Assembly: GCA_963995505.1 (NCBI GenBank)
Contig: OZ023186.1
Location: 9,803,570 to 9,867,569, forward strand
Length of the DNA: 64,000 nt
Source of the DNA: Hypericum androsaemum
Lineage: Eukaryota > Streptophyta > Magnoliopsida > Malpighiales > Hypericaceae
Direction of reading: 5' to 3'
Part shown: positions 43,800 to 55,818 of the stretch, piece after piece
Layout: the number at the start of each line of letters is the position of its first letter
How positions within the stretch are numbered: position 1 is the stretch's first letter
Notes under the pieces: generated by a model
What the model saw: the letters and a program-made list of their open reading frames with translations, nothing else
What the model was told of the DNA's origin: nothing
Database searches by the model: none
Made by a program: the position numbers and the translations under genes

Positions 43800-43811
43800 T
43801 GGTATTAGAGA
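43800..43811 (+). promoter_or_regulatory. Primer binding site (tRNA-Met-i type)
   Basis: TGGTATTAGAG, one base from the standard motif, four bases after the LTR end. Confidence 0.7.
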
Positions 43812-44026
43812 TCTAGGATAGAGCCTCGTTTGAATTACCACGTTGAGTATCTTAAATTGTGCTATGGAGCATATGATTCCTCATATCTTTGTGTCCCTTC
43901 CATCTGTTTCATTTGCTTAGGCCTTAATCTTTTTCGTTTCAACAAAGATTTGTTTATGTTTGCACACGATGGTGTGATGAATTGAAAAGTTGTTTGAGAT
44001 GTTTGTGTTTGAGATTAGGAAAATAG

Positions 44027-45354
44027 ATTAAGTTCAAGTTATTTTTAGTTGATAAAAATGAAGTTTGGAAAGGTACATAATTTACGGAAATCGTGTGGTT
44101 GGAAAGCTAGCATTTTTGGTTTGTAATTGTCGTTGAAAAAAAAATTGGTTTAGTTAATTTTGAAGAGCAATATATTAACGTGACAGGTTTTGGAAATCAT
44201 ATTTTCAAAACTATTGGAATTCTTGCATCTTGAAAATGTGGATTCGAAATGGAGAAACTGTGGCAAAAGCACACAATCTGTTCAGATGGTTTTCGAGTTG
44301 AAATCGTTAAACAAATAATATGTGATTCGTGCTTTCTTTGGCGCACTCTGTTAATTGTCATGATACGAATATGATATGTGTAGTGCATATTGTGCATTTC
44401 GTTATCTGAATAGGACTATATGAATGTGTACATTGTAATTTATAAATGATTGGTTAACTTGTCCCTGAAGGAGCACTAGAAATATTTGATATGTGATACG
44501 AATGGCTCTGTTATGTGATATGGACAACTATTAGGTAGGCAGATCTACCCGCCGAGGATGTTGACATATGTGTACATATACTGAGGATACTATAGATTCT
44601 AATATGATATGTTTGGCCGGCGGGGTCGATTTATGATGGCGCCTTTGAGATATGGTATCCTCGTGTCGGTGTGAGAGTGACACATTCTAGATCTGCCAAA
44701 AGTTTGTCCTGTTGTGTGATACGATTTTGGATTTATGTGTTCATGTGTCGAATTGTATGATGGAATGGGACGTTGCGTAGTTTGCTCATGTTCTTATGCC
44801 TTTTTTATTATAAGCTATATTTGGTCATTTGGTATGTATGGCCTTTGATTAATGTATTTTCCAGGTATGATTCATTTGCATGGTTAGTTATATGCATGGG
44901 TTAGGTATGTTTGTGCATCAAGTAAACAAATCTTATTTGTTTACGGAGTGTTCCAAAATACTCACCCCCTCTCACCAGTTTTGCAGGAAATCATACACGA
45001 GTTGTATTGGTGTGGAGATCTATTTTGATCGTACCTAGTCCACTTTATTATTCGGGACTGGTCTGAAGGTCAAGTTTGTATTTTCCTTTAGAAGCTCCAT
45101 GGTCATATAATTCGTTTTGATCTTGAGAATGTGTAATCATTAAGAGTTTCTGAATTTTGTTAATAAGGCAAAGCTTAAGTTATATTTTTTGTAAATTCCA
45201 CATTTGAAACTCAAGATTTTTAATTATGAAAATTAGGTGATAAAGGTTATGATTCATAAATTTTTGAATACGTTTGAGACTGGCTAGATTTCTTGTGTGA
45301 TTAAGGGAGCCAATGTCTAGCATTGGTCACCGACCACATATTCGGGTCGTGACA
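44027..45354 (+). repeat. Second LTR, 5' truncated
   Basis: Begins AAGTTCAAGTTATTTTTAG and ends TTCGGGTCGTGACA, parallel to 42432-43795. The missing U3 and all coding sequence were lost in one deletion or recombination. Confidence 0.75.
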
Positions 45355-45357
45355 TGA

Positions 45358-46203
45358 GTTTTTTAAGTTTGGATACTTTTTACCGTCATTTCATTTAAAA
45401 CTTCAGTATAATTGTAGCGCTACATACTTCTCTTCTTATGAAGCAAGTGTCATTTGAGTGGTGTCGAGAGGCAGAGCATGCTTTTCAACAACTAAAAAAG
45501 GCTCTTAGTTCAGCGCATTACTTGCCTTACCAGAGTTTGGCAAGTTGTTTGAAGTTGACGTGGATGCTAGTGGTATTGGTATAGGGGTATTGTTGTTATA
45601 ATAAAAGCGCCCAATTGCCTACTTCAACAAAAAACTGAGAGATCATCGACAGTCTTGGACAACTTATGAGGAGGAGTTTTATGTTGTATTTAGAGCCGTA
45701 AAGAAGAATTAGGAGCACTACCTGATTGGTAAGGAGTTTGCTTTATGCATCGATTAATGAGCTCTTAAGTTTCTGAATGATCAGTTTTGATTGTCAAACC
45801 ATATGCATGCTAGGTGACCCACATACTTGCAAAGGTTTCCTTTCCACATTTCCCACAAGAATTGTAGCCAAAATTTTATTGCTGAAGCATTAAGTAGAAG
45901 GGTGGCTCTACTTACTGAATTGAGAGGAAGAATCACTACCTTTGATTACTTGCGTGATTCTTATGCTGACGATGCGGAAATTTGGATCAAGTGTAAGGAT
46001 GGGGTTCCTATTGAAGGGAAATCAGTTGTGCATCCCTAAAAAACATCCTTGCGAGATCACCTAATTTTGGAGTTGCATGGTGGTGGTGTATCTGCTCTGT
46101 TGAAGAGAAATCATTTATGCATCCCTAATCAAAAAAATTTATTGGCGAAAAATGGGCCAAAATGTCGAGAAGGTTGTGAAACACTCCTTTGTGTGCCAGC
46201 AAA
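45358..46203 (+). pseudogene. pol: Gypsy RT end, RNase H and integrase start, 3' half
   Basis: Direct continuation of 32950-34266: SFLSLDTFYRHFI then IIVAP, then RNase H blocks (AYFNKKLRDH, TYEEEFYVV, HMHAR) and LSRRVALLTELRGRITTF. Integrase traces follow (SALLKRNHLCIPNQ, a decayed HHCC region ending in CQQM-like sequence). The chain stops at about 46203, where it meets the middle of a GP3 LTR. Confidence 0.8.
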
Positions 46204-46206
46204 TGA

Positions 46207-47025
46207 ATGAAAGGGAACAATGTCACAAGAGGGGAATTAAAGAGAAGAGATAGAGAGTGCTCAATCATGGTGACGAGTCACTCGATCCTCTCCTGGCATC
46301 CACTCCTTGCTCCTTGAGCTCCTCCTTCAACTTCTCAAAAACCCTAAATTTAAGTTTTAATGTCAAAGCTTACAACTTGATGGGTTGAGGAGGGTATTTA
46401 TAGAGAAGTCTCCCCCTCAATGCTAAAATGAGGAAAAATATCTGAAATGCTCAAAATATATAATTCTCCCGGGTAAAAATGCCATCTGATAAAAGTAGCG
46501 CAGTCTGACTAGCTGAGCTGGCTGGCGATTCTGGGATTTGGGTATTGACTAATGGGTACGGAGTTCAGGCACCGACTGGTGGGCAATTCTACCTTTCGGT
46601 AGTTTCTTCATGAAAATGCTTGCCTCACTCTCTTCTGACGCCGCTCAGTGGAAATGGGGCGCTGCCTAGTGGGACACAGGAGGTTCAGGAAAAATTCAGG
46701 TAAAGTCCTCCCGCCGTCCATTGGCTGGGGTGCCACTAAGCATATTTTTGCTGGTGAGATGCTCGCCAGTGCAAATTTTTCTGTTCGACGGGTGCAGTTT
46801 GGTTCTGGTTGGCTATCTCACTCCCCGACTCTTCCAATGCTCGCCTCTTCTTATCATATCCTCGCATCCCTACAAAATCCTCCTCCAAAAGACACGAAGA
46901 CAAAAGACTGAAACCATTCTAGGCAACGAACCTAAGAATGGTATAAAATGACTCAAACAGACTCAAAAATGAGTCTAAATGATCCTAAAATGAGGGGATA
47001 AAATGATTATTTCTTGTGCTTATCA
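46207..47025 (-). repeat. 3' LTR of GP3, truncated
   Basis: Matches 53860-54700 from AAAGGGAACAATGTCACAAGA to the end at CTTATCA. The TATA (minus TATAAATA) lies at 46395-46402. Confidence 0.85.
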
Positions 47026-48799
47026 CACCCCCACACTTGAATCTTTGCTTGTTCTCAAGCAGAAGACACAAGTATATACACAAAACTCAGATAAGTAAGG
47101 TCAAGAGTTGGCACTCTCTTATCAAAACGCCCCCACAATATTGATCTTTCCTTATAGGAAGAATCCATGACCTAGTAGTTCACCACCCCGGATGTGACAA
47201 AATAAGAATGTGTAGAGACCATACCCTTGAAAGTTTAACCAAGCGTTGTCCCAAGGAGGATAGGACTCAAGAGTTGACCACTCAGAGGGAAGGAGATTTG
47301 ATTATCCTCACTATGGTGTGGTCTACTCCCTATCCCTCGCGTACACGTTTAGGGGGTCTTGAGTCATCCTACTTGCACTCGTGTTCGTCTCCCACTAAAT
47401 GAGGGTCGCAATCAAGCGGACTTGGCTCAAGTCAAAATGGGGTCAGAGTGATGGTGAGGATAAATGAATGGGTAGTGGATATCCACCCAAATCTGAGGTG
47501 ATATTACATGTAAACTAGCACTCAACTATTCTATTTGCTCATCGTACTCGAACGCTCAACCCAATGTACCCGAGACCTATAGCTATAAGGCCAAAACTTT
47601 CCCTTTTATTTGCTTGCCTTATTGATGTCACACTTGTTCTCTCTTTTTTTATATTTTTCCTCTTTTCTATTGCTTTTATTGTTTTTCCTTTCATTTTTCT
47701 CTTCTATTTTTTCTTTTCTTTTTCTTTTTCTTCTCTTGATTCTCCGTTATTCACTTTTGGCAAAATTTTGGTTTAGGCAAGGTTTGGCGATTGAAATTGA
47801 CCCTTTTCTACATATTTTTCCAAAGTAAAATCTCTTAATGAGCCTAGTCTATTATGAAACCCTTACACAAATCTCCGTTAGATAGATCCTAAAGGGATCC
47901 TTGGACTAGATGTCAAAGGTGGGGAAATAAGGTTGGGGGTAGCATGGTTAATGTGTGTATCAATGGAATGGCTTGGCTCAAAGGGTTATACAAGGGAAAA
48001 TAAAATTTAGGGTTAGGCTTTTAAGGCTCTAGGCAAAATTCAATAAAAAACCAGGTACTCATAGGATACCCCAATTGCCCGGAGTGTATAAGCACCTCAT
48101 GAACAAAAATTTGGAGACAGTGATCTCCACCTTCGGCTCAAAAATTAGCTCACACAAGGATGCTCATCAACCATCGAGTCTACCCAACTTGGGAGACTAC
48201 AAGTTTAAACAAGCGAGAGTATGGAGGCTCCGCCTTCCTATATCCTACAACCGGGGTAAGATTCCTACTAAACATGAGATTCATCTTAAGACGAAGAAAT
48301 CAAAAATTTTGGGAGGGTCAAAATTGTCAAAAGTATGCCAGAACTTGACCTAAACGACTAAATCTAGACCTAAGCATGCAAGTTCTTACATCGAACTTTC
48401 CCTAGCACTTGAACGACACATTGTCCTCAATGTGGAAAGAGCTAGGAAAAGAATAAAACAATGAAAATGAATAACTTTGATGACCTTCGTGGTCAACAAA
48501 GTCTCAATGACAATTCAATCAAAAGTACAAATAATGACCTTCGTGGTCTCAATAAATACGATGATTGAAGACAAATGCAAAACAACAACATGAAATAAAC
48601 AAACATGTCACAGAATCAAAGAAATGGAATAGATAACAAAATACAGCATGATGAATGCAAGGCAAAATTCGGATGGTCAAATAAACAACAGTAATAAAAT
48701 GAAAGTTGGAGGAGGTTTATCAAGCAAAAATAGCCAATACAAAAGTCAAAGAGAGAGAAGCAGAATAAAAGGTTCTAACAAAGGCTACGAAATCGACTA
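47026..48799 (-). other. Noncoding 3' internal region of GP3 with PPT
   Basis: PPT AAGTGTGGGGGTG next to the LTR, preceded on the minus strand by CTTGAGAACAAGCAAAG. It shares ordered blocks with GP1 and GP2 (ACGCGAGGGATAGGGAG, GAGTGGTCAACTC, GGCTCAAAAATT). It includes a long pyrimidine tract on the plus strand at 47640-47740, so a purine tract on the element strand. Confidence 0.65.
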
Positions 48800-50014
48800 C
48801 TGAGGAGGCGGATAAGGTGGGTGTTGGTCTATCCACTATCGCATGTGCTGTAGGTGGTTAAGGGCAATAGTGAACTGGGACTCTAGCTGCTACTGGGATG
48901 TACCCTATGCAATAACTCTAGCATCTGTAGCCTCTTGGTTTAGCCATTGTGCCTCCAGCTACTGGGTTAGTGTCAATAGGGAGCGCTCTTCATCCTTCTT
49001 ATCCTCGTCATTGGCATCGCGATCCACAGTGAGCTGATCTGCAGGGACGAGCTTCTTCATAATATCTTGCTGGGCCCATGGTTTCCACTTGTAGGTCTCC
49101 ACTCGCTGATCCCAAAATACAAGCAAAGCTACCTTCAAGTGTGAAGTGCTGATCTCCCTCAGAGCGGCCTTGTAACTCAGCTTCATACTGTGCTGATCCC
49201 CCTCAGAGTGGCCCTGTCACTCAGCATCATACTCTTCTGCTCCTGGAAGGTGCACACAGAGTATGCCAGGAGTGTGACTCTGTGGCCGCAGCAAATGAAC
49301 TTCTTGTTTCTCGATGTCAGCTAGCAGAATCCTACAAGTATATGCTTGTAAAAGTTGCAATTGATCCCCTTTCGGATGCAATATAGGGATTGGAGCTCAT
49401 ACCCATAGATCTTCTTGAGCTCAGAGTTGCCAAACATAACTTGAGCTAGGAACTTGTGTAAGACCAGTTAAACATTCTTGTAGATCAACTGAACCTGAGC
49501 TGGTGACTTGAACCCTCTGATCCTAGTTAGGTATTTCCAATCCTTGAGTTTGGGAGGTTAAGTGTTGAAGCCTGATGCACCACCTAGCTCTAGCCCCAAC
49601 TGATCGCACACCTCACTCTCAGTCAGCGAGTGCTCTCGTTAAAATAGCCTGAACTTGGTACTCTCCTCCTTAGCACCAATACTCAAGGTGCACAGAAAAT
49701 CAAGGGTGAAGAACAAGAACGCGTCAATAGGTTCCTCTCCTAGATGTAGCAGGCTTAAGTTGGAGAGGAAGTTATGGAGCTGGTCCTTGATCCCGAGGAC
49801 CTCCATGTCTGCCTAGTTGATCCTCAAATAAGGGCTGATCTCCTTATACATCAGCCTCCTAAAGACCTCCCCCTCTGTCTCATGGTAGATCAAGAAGGGG
49901 CAGTCGTACTGAACTCGCATATCCTGCAAATTCCCTGCCAGCTCAGGAATCGCTGGTTTATTCCCACCTTGCTGCGGTCCCCTCTATCATTTCTGCCTTA
50001 AGGAGCATTTAGCC
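48800..50014 (-). pseudogene. ATHILA/env-like late ORF of GP3
   Basis: One reading frame opens MAKCSLRQK at 50014 and stays coherent for about 400 codons despite scattered stops. Blocks include IPELAGNLQDMRVQYDCPFL, EVFRRLMYKEISPYL, EEPIDAFLFFTLDFLCTLSI, ELKKIYGYELQSLYCIRKGI and EAQWLNQEATDARVIAQG, ending YPPPQ. Its position (after protease, before the 3' noncoding region) matches the extra ORF of Athila-type gypsy elements, called env-like or ATHILA ORF. Function is unknown. No clear signal peptide or membrane span was seen. The same ORF is absent from GP1 and GP2. Confidence 0.55.
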
Positions 50015-51123
50015 ATGTTTTTGTAACCCGCCGGTAGGTGGATAATTCACCGCTCGCTGAGAAAATGCCAAACGGTGGTGAATGCACCGATCGCTGAAAA
50101 AGCGCTGCTCGGTGGCGACCCTGGTGCTCGGTGCCCTAAAGCAGAAACAACAAGTCACCAACAAATCAACCTTAAATCCCCAAAATTTTCATTCTATCAA
50201 CCTCAAATCCTCCTCGTGGCTCTCTCCTCTTTCCCTCAAACAATTCAACCTTAAATTCACAAATTCAAGAAGAACGTTGAGCTCACCTCGTTAGGGTTTT
50301 CAATCCCTTTTCAGGGAGCGAACCCAAAGTCAGGAGGAACACCAGAGAGCTTGGTGCTTTAGTTAGAATTGAGAGGGTCGTGGAGGTCGACGGAGGGGTA
50401 GGCGAGGCTGAGAGGTTAGGATTGGTCTTTTGGGCGATGTTTTTCCTCGCCAAGCGGTGTTGAAAATGGCAAATCTTACTGCAAGGGGTATTTTATACCA
50501 TGGGTACTTATGCCGTACGGTACTATAGCCGCCATTTGGCAGAGTCAGATCCAATGGAAAAATCATTCTACGCCAAGCGGTATCTTCCGTCGCTCGGTGC
50601 TGGTGACACTATCTGGTGCAAAGCCACTGACCGGTGGCCTTTCCCCCAAGCGGTGGCATGCTCTGGCCCAAAATCTTTCCCCACTCGGACATCCAAAAAG
50701 GCGATCTGCACCAATATTATGAGAAATTTGACTACTTCCTACTTACCAAATCTGAAGTTCAAACGGCATTATCTACAAAATTTACTAGAATTAAAGCCCC
50801 CCAGCAGGGCTATCCAAAGATGGAATGTCACTATTCCTTGAGGTTAGGCTTCAGCTTTCAGTTTGTGAGAGATATTATCTCCATGATTGTTTCTGGAAGA
50901 TCTTGGTTTCTTGGATCGCTCTCGCTCCAACTGATGAGCAGAGATATCTCGTTGACCGTGGCTTTGGATCTTTTTTGCTCCTCCTCGCATAATTGACTTA
51001 GTTGGGCTAGATCCCCTATCTCAGAGCGCCAAAATTCTCTTTGTTGAAGGAGGATCTTGCTGACCAGATGATTAAATTTAGCATTCAGAAAAAAATATTT
51101 TTTAAACGAGAGTTTCACCCTAC

Positions 51124-51560
51124 CTATTTCATAGTATTCATTATCCTGTCAATTTGGTTAGTTCTTGCCCATTTATTCAGGAATGCCTGCTTCTGAGCCC
51201 TGTGCCCCAGTGTAGTATATTTGTTGGTTCCTAAGTTAAGGGTGATACATCCTTTTTCAAAATTGAGTTTAGCTCTTATTGTTGACAAGAATGGTTGGCC
51301 TAGGATGGGTATGTTTTCCCTGGTCGATGGGACGTCCGTCACAATGAAGTCTGTTGGAACAATTCCATTCTGAACCTCAACTGGTAAGTCTTTAAAGATT
51401 CCCAATTGCTTCTTGGTTATACCGGAAGCCAGAGTTAAATTTCACACAGTTAGAATCGCTTTGCTAGGATCCAATTACTTACTTAAAGAAGTGGATAGCA
51501 TGTTGACTGACAACCCTGAATCACACAGCGCTTTCTCGATTTAAACCTCGTTGATCATTA
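51124..51560 (-). pseudogene. pro: Aspartic protease (GP3)
   Basis: The decayed active-site block reads ALCDSGLSVNMLSTSLSK, with D-S-G present. Then come GIFKDLPVEVQNGIVPTDFI and ENIPILGQPFLSTIRAKLNF, the retropepsin tail, in the 93-codon open stretch 51405-51124. Stops separate the two parts. Confidence 0.7.
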
Positions 51561-52147
51561 TGGTGAGGGTCATTATTCTTGGGTCGTCCAACTTTTTCAT
51601 TTCGCATAAATTCTACTTAATATCCCACTCCTCGGTGCAAATTTTATCTTCCTCATTTCTTGGAATGGTGGAACAGAAAGTACAGGGACCTTCTCCCTAA
51701 AGTTAAAGAGTTCTAAGAATATCTCCCTGACCCACTTCCTCAAGCTAGCAAAAAGGAGGGAATAATCTTGGGCGGCCTTACAAACTTGAAATTTTGCCTC
51801 CTTTTTTGTAAGGAAAGTGAATTATGGGCAAGCCTACATAAATATGAGCCACAAGGCATGATACTTTAATTTCTCAAACTCCTCCCAGCATCGATTATAG
51901 ACGTCAATTAAATAATTTTTGTCCACCATTGGTTCTTCATCATTATGGCTGTGACTTCTAATCTCTTTTATCGTCCCATGGTAGCCAGAGATCATCTTCA
52001 TCTTCGAACATTGTCATGGCGCAACTCTCCTCCTTTAGCCCTCGAGGTCTCTTGCTGCTTACTAAACCAAGAAATTTGAAATTTCAAGTTATGGAAGGAG
52101 ACGAGATGTCCCTTCATTGACTTCTCCAGAACAGATAGAGCTGACTC

Positions 52148-53014
52148 CTATTTCTGGAGCTTTCCCATCAGAGTGTTCTGCTGAGCGGTCATCGCAATCA
52201 CTCTTTCTATAATGTATGTCCAGCTGTCTATAATGTCAGGCACTGCAATCCTTTCCCTCCCAACACTCCTCTTGAAGGCGCTTCTCACTGGTGTAGTTTG
52301 CCTGATGAACTTCTGTGGTCTGGAATGTAGGGGCACAAATTTTGGCAAGTTCTTTAGTTTTTCAATTCATGTCAACCATACTCCACCTCCCTCTTTCCCT
52401 TACCTACTCGAGAGAGTAACTTCTACTCCTATCAAGTCTTCCATTACCTGCAAAATTTTATTGACTGGGCATTGGATGAAATTCCCTCCAGCATATAGAT
52501 CTAACTGAGCTCGAAAATGGATGTCCAGTCCATGGTAGAAAATCTGGGCAAGGTGTTTTGAAGTAAACTTATGATATGAGCTCATCCTCTTAAATTTATT
52601 GAACCTGCCCCAAGCACTTCCCAAAGTTTCTTGTTCGTATTGCTTAAATGTTCTGATGTCAGTGATCTCTTCTCCTTTCATAGCAAATACGAAATACTTG
52701 TCCAAAAAAGTATTGGCTATTTTCTTCCAAGTGGTCAGACCCGAATGATTTATTCACTGAAACCAACCTCGGGCTTTTCCTCTTAGAGTGTGAGGAAATA
52801 GTTTGACCTTCACTATTTCCTCGGGCACTCTCTTAATTTCAAAGGCATCACAGATGATTAGGAACCCGGAGAGATGATCTTGTGGATCATCCTCCAAAGT
52901 TCCATCAAATTGAATAGTAGTCTTTAGGATAGATTTCATTAGAGATGGCACTTCAAAGTCTAACATCCCCTCGAAGCGTCTGAACTCTCCTCTGCTACGT
53001 GTGGGAGAATCCAT
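52148..53014 (-). pseudogene. gag: Gag (GP3)
   Basis: Starts MDSPTRSRGEFRRFEGMLDF. The capsid blocks are DDPQDHLSGFLIICDAF and VKVKLFPHTLRGKARGWF. After one stop near 52753 come TFLDKYFVFAMKGEEITDIR, QETLGSAWGRFNKFKRMSSY and IFYHGLDIHFRAQLD in the same frame to 52400. No zinc knuckle was found. The layout parallels GP1/GP2 gag but the sequence is clearly divergent. Confidence 0.75.
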
Positions 53015-53098
53015 GGATTTGTAGCTAGGCTATAATGTTCCCTAAATCTCTCAACCTAGGCTAGATGCGTATCACTTGGTGCCTTGGGACAAGCTGCT

Positions 53099-53116
53099 TC
53101 CCGGCAACGGTGCCAA
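53099..53116 (-). promoter_or_regulatory. Primer binding site of GP3 (tRNA-Asp type)
   Basis: Minus strand TTGGCACCGTTGCCGGG, one base from the TGGCGCCGTTGCCGGG site typical of Athila-like elements. It follows the LTR end CTCTTCA. Confidence 0.8.
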
Positions 53117-53117
53117 T

Positions 53118-54700
53118 TGAAGAGTGGATTTTTGAGTCCACCTTGTAATAATGAGAGTACGGGTGTAATGTCGAACCACAAGGAGCGGGTTTAAGACATC
53201 CCAAGCGAAATGTAATTAAGATTAGGTTGAAAAGTATTTATGAATTGGTTGAGTAAAGCAAGCGATGACAAAGATTAATTAGAAAGCGTGTAAAGACAAT
53301 TTAAAGAAAATTGGGCTGGTGCCCTTCACACATCCCTATGTGAGTGGTCTCTCTTGGGCTTTTGTGTCCGTGGTGGGCCTAGGTATACTAAGGCATGACG
53401 CTTCACGGCTAAGTACTTCACACTACAAAGAAGGTACTAGGGAGTCCCGGAGAGAATGTCACTCACACCTAAAGTTGGTAAGTTATTAACCTCACCTAGG
53501 TGTTGAGACTACCATAGCTTGCCCCTCCTAGACCTCACTCATTAAAGCACCACCCTTTGGCCAACTACATACCACCATTCTTGGCAAAGTCCATTTTCAT
53601 GGCTAAGTCCATCGGATAAATGTATAGTTTAACAGTTAGGCTTTTACACGCTCTCCTTCATGGCTAAGTACTTCGGGTCACACTACAATCAATTTAGAAG
53701 GACTCTAGGTCATTACTAATGGTACTCGCCACTAGGTTCGAACATAGCTCCATTACCCAACGCATTATGCCCACTAACCGCTACACGCTCTAAAGGCTAA
53801 GCCCACCCAACCCAAAAGGAACTACTCACACATCATCATTTAAAGGAAACAACAATGCATGAAAGGGAACAATGTCACAAGAGCGGAATTAAAGAGAAGA
53901 GATAGAGAGTGCTCAATAGTGGTGACGAGCCGCTCGATCCTCTTCCAGCATCCACTCCTTGCTCTTTGAGTTCCTCCTTTAACTTCTTAAAAACCCTAAT
54001 TTTAAGTTCTAATGTCAAAGCTTACAACTTCATGGGTTAAGAGGGTATTTATAGAGAAGTCTCCCCCTCCACCCTAAAATAAGAAAAAAATGTCTGAAAT
54101 GCCCAAAAATATCTAATTCTCCCAGGAAAAATTTGGCAAAAATATCGTTTGGTGAAAGTAGCGCCATCCAGTGAGCTGAGCTGGCGGGCAATTATGGGAT
54201 TTGGGCACCGACCGGCGGGTGTGGAGTTTAGGCGGCGACTTGGGCGCCGAATGGTGGGCGATTCTGCCATTCGACAATTTCTTCGTGAAAAAGCTCGCCT
54301 CACTCTCTTCTGGCGCTGCTCGACAGAAATGGGGCACCGCCTGGTAGGACACAGGAGGTTGAGAAAAAACTCGGATGAAGTCCTCCCGCCGTTTGTCGGC
54401 TGGGGCACAGCTAGGCGTGTTTGTGCTGGTGAGACGCTGGCAGTTGCAAATTTTGCCGTTCGGCAGGTGAAGTTTGTTTTTGGCTGGCTATCTCTCGCCC
54501 TAACTCTTCCAACGCTCGCCTCTTCTTATCAGATTCTCGCGTCCCTGGAAAATCCTCCTCCAAAAGACACGAAGACAAAAGAGTGAAACCATTCTAGGCA
54601 ACGGACCTAAGAATGGTATAAAATGACTCAAACAGACTCAAAAATGGGTCTAAATGACCCTAAAATGAGAGCATAAAATGAGTGTTTCTTGCGCTCATCA
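53118..54700 (-). repeat. 5' LTR of GP3
   Basis: 1583 bp, TGATGAGCGCAAGAAACACTC to CCACTCTTCA on the minus strand. The TATA (minus TATAAATA) lies at 54046-54053. Confidence 0.85.
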
Positions 54701-54934
54701 TGAGACTTATCTTAACTAGATACCGGTACTTATAATTATTTTAAACGACATCATTTTTCTCTGGTTGTCGGTGTCTCGGGTTGCCAAAATAAATCACCGA
54801 ATCAACACCGAGAAGTTCGGTTTACCGACATTTCCAACCCATAACACCATTTTCAACATCGGGTTAACTTCTTGAGGTCTTTTGGTGTGGTTGGGTTGCG
54901 GTTTTTATCGGGTTCATCTTCACCCCTATTCGGC
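54701..54934. other. Short spacer
   Basis: Nothing recognisable. TGAGA at 54701 would be the target duplication, but its partner was lost. Confidence 0.5.
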
Positions 54935-54984
54935 ATAACATTGACGCAATAATCTAATAGCGTAAAAAAAGGAATATTATCCTT

Positions 54985-55028
54985 AAAGTAGTATATATTA
55001 AACTTATAAAAAAAGTAGTATATATTAA
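54985..55028 (+). repeat. 17-bp direct repeat around a 10-bp insert
   Basis: AAAGTAGTATATATTAA at 54985-55001 and 55012-55028; spacer ACTTATAAAA. Confidence 0.55.
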
Positions 55029-55259
55029 CTAAGCGGTTCAAATTTAGTGAGGATATGAGTAATTCTTACTGAAGGAGATCAAAGGAGGATGAAAGGGTAA
55101 TCTAGGCATTAAAAAGATAATAGGAACAATATCAGGCAAATACAATTTAGGTATAATACAATCAAGAAAATAATTAAATAGGAAAACTATCCCAACCATA
55201 ATAGTCTAATCCATTATTTGTCGCAACATGTACAGTCTGTCCTTCCATGAAAGATCCGT

Positions 55260-55760
55260 GCCTCATACGACCTTGCACCCGTGCGTATAATCCATATTAG
55301 CAGCTTCCTTCCCAAACATCGAAGGGTCCCGCACAGGCTCGACGTGGGATCACACATTTTCCATAAGACCGACATCTTTGACATTGGCCTGCCTCCCGTT
55401 TCCGTTGCACCCTCTTATGTTTCTGCAACGGCGCCGCCTATCATCAGAGAGGTTGACCACATTGTGATTGGTTTCGCAGCTAGAAAACCCTCGCAAGCGA
55501 TATCTTGAAAAAGACACAATGTCTTGCATCGGAGAAAATCCTTGCGCGAGCGTTAAGTCTCTACTTGCCACGATCCCAGCTATACGGTCCTGCGTGGAGG
55601 AGTTGCCTACCCGTGCCATTTTGCCGGCGCCTAGATCCGGTGGCCGCTGCATTGGCATTGATCGGCGTGGCATTGATCTCGTCATTTACAAACCCTAGCA
55701 GTGAGGGAGTGTTTTCTTTTTCTTTTTCTTTTCCCTTGTCCTGAACTTATTTTTTATTTA
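55260..55760. other. GC-richer segment of unknown origin
   Basis: Has short ORFs on both strands (for example 55468-55698 plus, 55350-55685 minus) without recognisable domains. It stands out from its AT-rich surroundings and is missing from copy C, so it may be captured host sequence. Confidence 0.35.
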
Positions 55761-55766
55761 GATCTA

Positions 55767-55818
55767 AAGTGAACTTGTATAAACTCCGCAAAAAAAAAAA
55801 CAAGTGAACTTGCATAAA
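55767..55818 (+). repeat. 17-bp direct repeat around a poly-A insert
   Basis: AAGTGAACTTGTATAAA (55767-55783) and AAGTGAACTTGCATAAA (55802-55818) flank CTCCGC, then A11, then C. Confidence 0.65.

Larger units (their letters stand above)
34272..45354 (+). mobile_element. Long-LTR gypsy-type element, internally deleted, hosting GP2
   Basis: It splits the RT-RNase H junction of the older gypsy. Target repeats are GGAGT (34267-34271) and TGAGT (45355-45359), four of five matching. The first LTR runs 34272-43795 and is interrupted by GP2. A primer site TGGTATTAGAG at 43800 and about 220 bp of leader follow, then a second, 5'-truncated LTR (44027-45354). No coding region survives. Confidence 0.75.
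46207..54700 (-). mobile_element. GP3: gag-protease element with an env-like ORF and no polymerase
   Basis: 5' LTR 53118-54700, PBS, gag (53014-52148), protease (51560-51124), an ATHILA/env-like ORF (50014-48800), conserved noncoding region, PPT (47026-47040) and a truncated 3' LTR (46207-47025). No RT or integrase motif is visible between protease and the late ORF. It is related in layout to GP1 and GP2. The left LTR has lost its outer ~740 bp and joins directly to the gypsy remnant. Confidence 0.82.

Noticed and set aside
47564..47828. Hydrophobic Phe/Leu-rich ORFs
   Set aside because: Low-complexity pyrimidine tract, antisense to GP3; the homologous tract in GP1 and GP2 gives unrelated frames.
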